Source: Antedon bifida (taxonomy: Eukaryota > Echinodermata > Crinoidea > Comatulida > Antedonidae). From it: 64,000 nucleotides of DNA. Positions 63,201 to 64,000 of the stretch are shown piece after piece. Position numbers and translations under genes: made by a program. Numbering within the stretch: the stretch's first letter is position 1; each line of letters begins with the position of its first letter. The DNA lies in contig OY727095.1 in assembly GCA_963402885.1 (NCBI GenBank), positions 25,487,001 through 25,551,000 of the forward strand, written 5' to 3'. Below the pieces are notes generated by a model. That model saw only the letters and a list, made by a program, of their open reading frames with translations. It made no database searches and was not told the DNA's origin.

Positions 63201-63206
63201 AAAATC
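22941..63206 (-). CDS. Notch: Notch receptor, 5'-incomplete, 23 exons
   Basis: Single-pass signalling receptor. Ligand binding outside the cell leads to metalloprotease and gamma-secretase cleavage, and the released intracellular domain acts in the nucleus with CSL and Mastermind (family knowledge). What is seen: 23 exons with GT-AG borders whose phases all join, 6,638 coding bases in total, with no stop before TAG at 22941-22943. Domain order is 30 EGF repeats (EGF7-36 by vertebrate numbering), three LNRs, the heterodimerisation domain, a transmembrane segment, RAM (WFPDNFK), seven ankyrin repeats, a Met/His-rich tail and a PEST/degron. The signal peptide and EGF1-6 are upstream of the window. 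This single span covers the introns too; exons are listed separately. The identity is essentially certain. Exon borders were read by eye and not tested against transcripts. Confidence 0.97.
24850..25490. repeat. AGTCGCGT hairpin repeat, large copy (Notch intron)
   Basis: Begins with hairpin AGTCGCGTggACGCGACT followed by CTATAGTTCACTATGTCGGTCGGTCTG. The following ~600 bp with GCGCGC-rich words (for example near 25190 and 25295) may belong to it, but only the first ~60 bp are confirmed by other copies. Confidence 0.5.
26570..26705 (-). repeat. Diverged arm of the nuclease-bearing element
   Basis: Resembles the reverse complement of 9600-9725: CTTCCGGTCATTTT, TCGTAAAATGT, TTAACTCTCTATGAC and GAGATAT/AAGATAT words appear in the same order. 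It shows that the element family has other members. Confidence 0.5.
26940..27060. repeat. Imperfect GGACCGATTTT/GGACCAGTTTTGG repeats
   Basis: Short GC-richer patch with five variants of the phrase in both orientations. Origin unknown. Confidence 0.35.
28286..29153. other. Notch intron, nothing recognised
   Basis: AT-rich intronic sequence between two mobile elements; no gene or repeat family seen. Confidence 0.5.
29154..30736 (-). mobile_element. Helentron-like non-autonomous element, copy 1
   Basis: Read on the minus strand, the 3' end is hairpin ACTCGTCAaagTGACGAGT, seven bases, then CTAG followed by T. The sub-terminal inverted repeat TTAGTTATCCGCA lies beside the hairpin (29183-29195) and inverted at the 5' end (30724-30736). 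Hairpin plus CTAG end plus asymmetric short inverted repeats matches Helitron2/Helentron structure. No Rep/helicase coding. Contains three TGACGTCA palindromes. Confidence 0.6.
30796..31041 (-). CDS. Notch: Notch exon: ankyrin repeats 4-5
   Basis: 246 bp, phase 0 at both ends. It encodes [13 protein letters not shown] and [17 protein letters not shown], ending NRDIQDHM. It is flanked by the two largest introns of the window (24201-30795 and 31042-37925), both filled with transposons. Confidence 0.94.
31325..34190 (-). pseudogene. LINE retrotransposon (CR1/Jockey-type), broken
   Basis: Minus-strand order: endonuclease ([25 protein letters not shown], then GHSDHN), linker, reverse transcriptase ([35 protein letters not shown] near 32005) and the LINE C-terminal region ([17 protein letters not shown] near 31500). 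At least three frameshifts: near 33275, at the eight-G run near 32710 and near 32030. Family assignment is from motif style. It is intronic in Notch, same strand as the gene. Confidence 0.85.
35150..35483 (+). pseudogene. LINE 3' fragment with (TAA)n tail
   Basis: Frame with [33 protein letters not shown], typical of the extreme C-terminus of LINE reverse transcriptases, followed by a short 3' region and a TAATAATAA microsatellite tail at about 35463-35483. Confidence 0.7.
35484..37034 (-). mobile_element. Helentron-like non-autonomous element, copy 2
   Basis: Minus-strand 3' end: hairpin AATTCGTCAaagTGACGAATT, five bases, CTAG, then T of the TAA microsatellite it inserted beside. Inverted sub-terminal repeat TAGGTGATCATTT beside the hairpin and at about 37022-37034. 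The interior matches copy 1 (GTGTAGCATAGGTGAAATTAC, TGACGTCA sites, AAAATCGCG). Confidence 0.6.
37035..37925. other. Notch intron remainder
   Basis: 37316-37400 is distantly similar to part of the tandem unit at 993-1507 (CTGTTTTCTAGTGCGCTATG, TTTCCGGC). Otherwise nothing recognised. Confidence 0.35.
37926..38212 (-). CDS. Notch: Notch exon: ankyrin repeats 1-3
   Basis: 287 bp, phase 1 to phase 0. Ankyrin words [21 protein letters not shown] and [10 protein letters not shown] mark three repeats. The donor is GTAAGT after DLFR. The ankyrin domain binds CSL and Mastermind in the family. Confidence 0.94.
38740..38905 (-). repeat. Dispersed repeat, inverted relative of 3385-3600
   Basis: Shares GACATGTTATTACATTAGG and CTACTGAAAAAA with the copy near 3385, in a Notch intron. 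Confidence 0.5.
39034..39135. repeat. AGTCGCGT hairpin repeat, short copy
   Basis: Hairpin GTTGCGTGCAACGCGAC, then CTATGTCGGTCGGTTGATCGG, then CATGCGACTGAAGCCATGTA and TATGGCCTTGTTTA. The same order of words occurs at 42208-42312. Confidence 0.65.
39713..39881 (-). CDS. Notch: Notch exon: linker between RAM and ankyrin repeats
   Basis: 169 bp, phase 0 to phase 1. Acidic and Gln-containing linker with the family words REWKPQH, LTPPQ and DVDVRGP that lead into ankyrin repeat 1. Confidence 0.9.
40029..40363 (-). CDS. Notch: Notch exon: transmembrane segment and RAM
   Basis: 335 bp, phase 1 to phase 0. It encodes the juxtamembrane stretch, a hydrophobic span ([18 protein letters not shown]), the stop-transfer NKRKFR, the CSL-binding RAM motif WFPDNFK, and two basic clusters (KKR and KRRK) that suit nuclear import. 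At the expected gamma-secretase site the residue before the conserved Val aligns as Tyr, not Gly. Confidence 0.94.
40391..41840 (-). mobile_element. Helentron-like element, degenerate copy 3
   Basis: The minus-strand 3' end has the shared TCTAGTT terminus at about 40389-40395 and the family words GTCGACAATAATTATGCCATCC and GTATCATACAGCA. The 5' half (41500-41840) matches 30340-30560 (AAAATCGCG, TTGCGCATTTTACAATTTCAAATG). The hairpin is eroded and the middle is unrelated, including a poly-C run at about 41271-41283. Confidence 0.4.
42208..42312. repeat. AGTCGCGT hairpin repeat, nested copy
   Basis: CGCATGCAACGCGACT, then CACTATGTCGGTCGGTCTG, then CACGCGACTGCAGCCATG and TATGGCCTTGTTTAT, colinear with the 39034 copy. 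Nested in Helentron-like copy 4. Confidence 0.65.
42425..42585 (-). pseudogene. LINE reverse-transcriptase fragment
   Basis: On the minus strand it encodes [20 protein letters not shown], typical of the region after the RT palm in CR1-type LINEs. Confidence 0.65.
43051..43193 (-). CDS. Notch: Notch exon: heterodimerisation domain, C-terminal part (NODP)
   Basis: 143 bp, phase 2 to phase 1. It encodes [10 protein letters not shown] and [14 protein letters not shown], which match the NODP region ending shortly before the S2 cleavage site. The acceptor has a long pyrimidine tract. The plus-strand open frame at 42847-43197 is antisense to it and not a gene. Confidence 0.92.
43459..43836 (-). CDS. 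Notch: Notch exon: LNR-C and heterodimerisation domain (NOD)
   Basis: 378 bp, phase 2 to phase 2. It encodes LNR-C ([17 protein letters not shown]) and the NOD half of the heterodimerisation domain. The segment NSRRKTRYS near its end is the likely S1 processing loop: RKTR fits only the minimal furin pattern R-x-x-R, weaker than the RRRR-type site of vertebrates. The exon stops six codons later with a GTATGT donor. Confidence 0.92.
44259..44446 (-). CDS. Notch: Notch exon: LNR-A/B
   Basis: 188 bp, phase 0 to phase 2. It encodes the end of LNR-A ([13 protein letters not shown]), all of LNR-B ([17 protein letters not shown]) and the first cysteine of LNR-C. LNR modules bind calcium and mask the S2 protease site in the resting receptor (family knowledge). 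Confidence 0.93.
44558..44938 (-). CDS. Notch: Notch exon: EGF35-36 and start of LNR-A
   Basis: 381 bp, phase 0 at both ends. It encodes the end of EGF34, EGF35 ([13 protein letters not shown]), EGF36 ([15 protein letters not shown]), a linker rich in Pro and acidic residues, and the first half of LNR-A ([14 protein letters not shown]). The negative regulatory region begins here. Confidence 0.93.
45205..45305 (-). CDS. Notch: Notch exon: EGF34
   Basis: 101 bp, starts phase 1 and ends phase 0 after NCSY. It encodes a single non-calcium-binding repeat ([14 protein letters not shown]). Being short, it is not visible as a long open frame; it was placed from the acceptor TTACAG, the donor GTAAGT and fit to both neighbours. 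Confidence 0.9.
45306..46179. other. Notch intron, first part
   Basis: Nothing recognised. The 105-codon minus-strand frame at 45780-46097 has hydrophobic stretches but no known domain, and may be a LINE remnant next to the endonuclease fragment. Confidence 0.35.
46180..46440 (+). pseudogene. LINE endonuclease fragment
   Basis: Frame with [18 protein letters not shown] and [12 protein letters not shown] followed by VFANNLWC, matching the N-terminal part of an APE-type LINE endonuclease. Confidence 0.65.
46441..48225. other. Notch intron, second part
   Basis: No repeat family or gene recognised. The plus-strand 112-codon frame at 47706-48044 shows no domain. Confidence 0.4.
48226..48459 (-). 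CDS. Notch: Notch exon: EGF32-33
   Basis: 234 bp, phase 1 to phase 1. EGF32 starts NWNDC. EGF33 ([10 protein letters not shown]) has the longer second loop NSTGTKDC, as in vertebrate EGF33. Confidence 0.93.
48929..49246 (-). CDS. Notch: Notch exon: EGF29-31
   Basis: 318 bp, phase 1 to phase 1. It encodes the body of EGF29 (LCENGGQC), EGF30 (DNDEC) and EGF31 (NINDC), ending in KAGTSG. The donor is GTAAG. Confidence 0.93.
49247..50202. other. Notch intron
   Basis: AT-rich, nothing recognised. Confidence 0.5.
50203..50365 (-). CDS. Notch: Notch exon: EGF28 and start of EGF29
   Basis: 163 bp, phase 0 to phase 1. It encodes EGF28 with its family-typical Trp before the first cysteine (RVNWC) and the start of EGF29 ([11 protein letters not shown]), which has the long first loop seen in vertebrate EGF29. 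Confidence 0.92.
50440..50830 (-). mobile_element. Helentron-like family fragment (copy 5)
   Basis: Interior family words (TAGATGAAATTAAGCGACCC, GACATGACGTCATCATCAAAA, TAACTCATGTGAAA) without recognisable ends. Two TGACGTCA palindromes (50491 and 50807). Confidence 0.5.
50848..51574. mobile_element. Pogo/Tigger-type MITE
   Basis: 727 bp, termini CAGTCAACTCCGCCTAAGTC and GACTTAGGCGGAGTCGACTG as inverted repeats, flanked by TA on both sides. The inner sub-terminal GTCGAA/AAGTCG words repeat. This is the classic terminal style of pogo/Tigger (Tc1/mariner group). No transposase remains. Confidence 0.9.
52029..52230 (-). CDS. Notch: Notch exon: EGF26-27
   Basis: 202 bp. Its first base completes a Ser codon (AG|C) and the rest is in phase 0. 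It encodes the body of EGF26 (SSCLYGGSC) and EGF27 (SVNEC...), ending at GERCQ just before EGF28. Confidence 0.92.
52231..53206. other. Notch intron
   Basis: No coding or repeat signal recognised. Confidence 0.5.
53207..53435 (-). CDS. Notch: Notch exon: EGF24-25, start of EGF26
   Basis: 229 bp. It starts by completing an Asp codon and ends in phase 2 (AG|GT) after DDDCTP. It encodes the remainder of EGF24 (DPCTNGGTC), EGF25 (KNEC) and the first loop of EGF26. The shift from phase 1 to phase 2 is matched by the next exon. Confidence 0.92.
53436..54155. other. Notch intron
   Basis: No coding or repeat signal recognised. Confidence 0.5.
54156..54308 (-). CDS. Notch: Notch exon: EGF23 and start of EGF24
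   Basis: 153 bp, phase 1 to phase 1. It encodes EGF23 ([16 protein letters not shown]) and the first residues of EGF24 (NIDDCFP). The intron interrupts EGF24 between its first two cysteines. Confidence 0.92.
54636..55331 (-). CDS. Notch: Notch exon: EGF17-22 in one exon
   Basis: 696 bp, phase 1 to phase 1, encoding six consecutive EGF repeats, the largest extracellular exon here. Repeat starts are NLVEC, NNDEC, EGDEC, DIEEC, NDDDC and VTDPC. The last lacks calcium-binding residues, as vertebrate EGF22 does. EGF20 reads HYCCRC where Y-x-C-x-C is expected, giving seven cysteines. Open frame on the plus strand across this exon (54553-54954) is antisense shadow. Confidence 0.95.
55703..55936 (-). 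CDS. Notch: Notch exon: EGF15-16
   Basis: 234 bp, phase 1 to phase 1. EGF15 has the short loop CHYGEC, one residue shorter than usual, as in vertebrate EGF15. EGF16 ends DGTTG, again as in vertebrates. The donor is GTAAGC. Confidence 0.94.
56180..56780 (+). pseudogene. LINE remnant with YADD box and C-terminus
   Basis: Plus strand: [15 protein letters not shown] near 56215-56262 (RT catalytic box), a degraded stretch ending YVKLVLIYN-like, then [20 protein letters not shown] near 56627-56690 (LINE C-terminus). Multiple stops and frame changes; possibly two insertions side by side. Confidence 0.6.
56950..57640 (+). pseudogene. LINE reverse-transcriptase remnant
   Basis: [20 protein letters not shown] (57210-57270), then IGRGVRQG (57380-57405), then LQILMDRIN and [15 protein letters not shown] (57540-57625) appear in RT order, with stops between them and the YxDD segment missing. 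Confidence 0.65.
57953..58180 (-). CDS. Notch: Notch exon: EGF13-14
   Basis: 228 bp, phase 1 to phase 1. It supplies the last cysteine of EGF12 (GYAGEFC), then EGF13 (EIDEC) and EGF14 (DVNEC), ending in CYCKNG. Both repeats have a calcium-binding consensus and six cysteines. Confidence 0.94.
58181..59247. other. Notch intron
   Basis: AT-rich, nothing recognised. Confidence 0.5.
59248..59433 (-). CDS. Notch: Notch exon: EGF11-12 (ligand-binding)
   Basis: 186 bp. It starts in phase with the previous exon (G|AT = Asp) and ends G|GT. It encodes the rest of EGF11 (NPCEHGGTC) and most of EGF12 ([14 protein letters not shown]). In other Notch proteins these two repeats form the Delta/Serrate-binding core. 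Both keep the C-x4-T-C O-fucose site used by POFUT1 and Fringe in the family. Confidence 0.94.
59686..61107. mobile_element. Non-autonomous DNA element with internal tandem array
   Basis: Inverted termini ACAGTACAGAAAGAAAGTAC and its near-complement at 61084-61104, with possible 5-bp target duplication AATGT (59680-59684 area and 61105-61109). Interior rich in CGTAGG/CCTACG words. A shortened relative lies at about 63255-63500. No coding capacity. Confidence 0.55.
60858..61025. repeat. 21-bp tandem array, 8 units
   Basis: Eight copies of AACAATACATCGTAGG followed by CTACG, AGAG or TTACA variants, inside the preceding element. Confidence 0.85.
61110..62071. other. Notch intron, remainder
   Basis: Contains G-rich short patches (61130, 61315, 61420) but no gene or recognised repeat. 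Confidence 0.4.
62072..62227 (-). CDS. Notch: Notch exon: EGF10
   Basis: 156 bp, phase 1 to phase 1. It encodes the atypical tenth repeat without a calcium-binding N-terminus (CHLDDAC), with the longer loop [12 protein letters not shown], and ends with the start of EGF11 (DQDINECLL). The intron falls inside the first loop of EGF11. This repeat fixes the numbering against vertebrate NOTCH1. Confidence 0.94.
62593..62820 (-). CDS. Notch: Notch exon: EGF8-9
   Basis: 228 bp, phase 1 to phase 1. It encodes two repeats starting DVNEC and DIDDC and ends in PPGKTG, which matches the end of EGF9 in other Notch proteins. EGF8 carries CENGATC, a C-x4-T-C O-fucosylation consensus; EGF9 (CQEGAKC) lacks the Ser/Thr. 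Confidence 0.94.
63084..63206 (-). CDS. Notch: Notch exon: EGF7
   Basis: 123 bp, phase 1 at both ends, acceptor ...TTGTAG and donor GTAA. It encodes a six-cysteine EGF repeat with the calcium-binding start NDDDC and the O-fucose-type motif CSNGGTC. It is the most 5' coding exon in the window. The preceding exon, expected to end in a G that completes a glycine codon, lies beyond 64000 or in the unassigned stretch up to it, where I found no further EGF-coding sequence. Confidence 0.93.
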
Positions 63207-63254
63207 CTACAATGACAAAGAGGTTCCACAAATTTGAATTATTATATGGTTACA

Positions 63255-63500
63255 GTACAGAAAAAACTGAAACTTTACCTACAAGCTGGTTTTATAGGTT
63301 GGTGGCTTCGTACAGTACACTCAATAAACAATCCTAAACAACTCTCAGAGGACCAAGTTGTAAATTATTACTCAAAATATAATAACAATTTTGTTGGTCA
63401 CATGGCATGAAACATAATACTCTCTGTACAGAACTGTACATTAAATTGTTAATGTGCATTGTCCATGCTTCTAACCCTAGGAACCCTACATTTGATTCGC
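63255..63500. repeat. Deleted relative of the 59686-61107 element
   Basis: TTACAGTACAGAAAAAACTG start, CTCAATAAACAA, GAGGACCAAGTTGTAAATTA, GTCACATGGCATGAAAC and CATGCTTCTAA follow in the same order as in the larger element, with the tandem array missing. Confidence 0.6.
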
Positions 63501-64000
63501 AATTGATTTTTTTTTGTAACATATTTATATTATACATACAACTATATGAATGTTTATTATCTCAAATATTATGTTTATTTAAATTTTATAAACACATTTA
63601 ATGTAGTGTTAAATATGTCAACGACCAAACAATTCTACTAGGCCTAGCTAGGCTAAAACGCATAGAAAGGCAACGATACCATTACGCAATGATACCATTA
63701 CACAACTGAAACTGATCTAGGTTAATTCTGGTTTTTTTTTCAATGATTCCACGTCTTGTAGAGTTGTTCCCATTAATTAATCAAAATTATACAAATGATT
63801 TTAAAGCTAATTTAAATGCTTTGTTGGTCTAAATTAGTACGTATATCTCTCCAAAAATGTTACTTCCGTCGTGATACAAGTATACTGTATGTATATTGTT
63901 GTTTAAAATAGCCGGCGCTGTTGGAGTTCAAACGAGTTTGTTACCAGAATAGTCTTTTTTTTCGTACTCGAAAAAATGGTCAATCGTCAAATCAAATGAC
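63501..64000. other. Upstream Notch intron, incomplete
   Basis: AT-rich; no EGF-coding exon recognised before the window ends. Confidence 0.4.

Noticed and set aside
1-64000. tRNA, rRNA or CRISPR features
   Set aside because: No tRNA A/B-box pair in a cloverleaf context, no rRNA segment and no spacer-repeat array seen; tandem arrays here lack unique spacers.

Overview
The window is AT-rich eukaryotic DNA that holds the 3' two-thirds of one large host gene on the minus strand, a Notch receptor, followed downstream by about 21 kb of transposon-dominated intergenic sequence. The domain order is that of bilaterian Notch. Introns of several kb, dense AGGCCTA-type words and the mix of Ty3/Gypsy, Harbinger, pogo, LINE and Helitron-like repeats suggest a marine invertebrate deuterostome, most likely an echinoderm. 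That assignment is inference.

Notch (22941-63206, minus). I rebuilt 23 exons by hand. All have GT-AG introns and all phases join into one uninterrupted frame of about 2,211 residues. Numbered against vertebrate NOTCH1, they encode EGF7 to EGF36 (including the ligand-binding EGF11-12), three LNR modules, the heterodimerisation domain with a minimal furin-like site, the membrane segment, RAM, seven ankyrin repeats, and a Met/His-rich tail ending in a conserved phosphodegron/PEST. The signal peptide, EGF1-6 and the promoter lie beyond position 64000. Oddities are a seventh cysteine in EGF20, six EGF repeats in one 696-bp exon, and Tyr instead of Gly before the expected gamma-secretase site.

Notch introns carry a LINE wreck (31325-34190), LINE fragments (35150, 42425, 46180, 56180, 56950), a pogo/Tigger MITE (50848-51574), a MULE-like element with an 11-bp target duplication (26307-28274), a DNA element with an internal 21-bp tandem array (about 59686-61107), and several copies of a Helentron-like family (3' hairpin plus CTAG end) that scatters TGACGTCA palindromes.

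Positions 1-21500 hold no convincing host gene. They contain, in order: copies of a long-terminal-inverted-repeat element with subterminal minisatellite (1-830, 5868-6962 with 8-bp target duplication, 8517-9440); a three-unit tandem repeat (about 993-1507); an element carrying a small unknown gene (1508-2601); a MULE-transposase-like fragment (about 3900-4091); a G-run minisatellite (7862-8117); an element with inverted arms around a PIN/FEN-like nuclease ORF (9690-12495); a Harbinger-like giant palindrome (12707-14469) with a second, one-armed copy (about 18890-20167); and a young, internally deleted Ty3/Gypsy LTR element (14579-17738).

The most unusual item is the FEN-like nuclease element. 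Its ORF keeps a full set of candidate FEN-type acidic residues but is interrupted by one in-frame stop.
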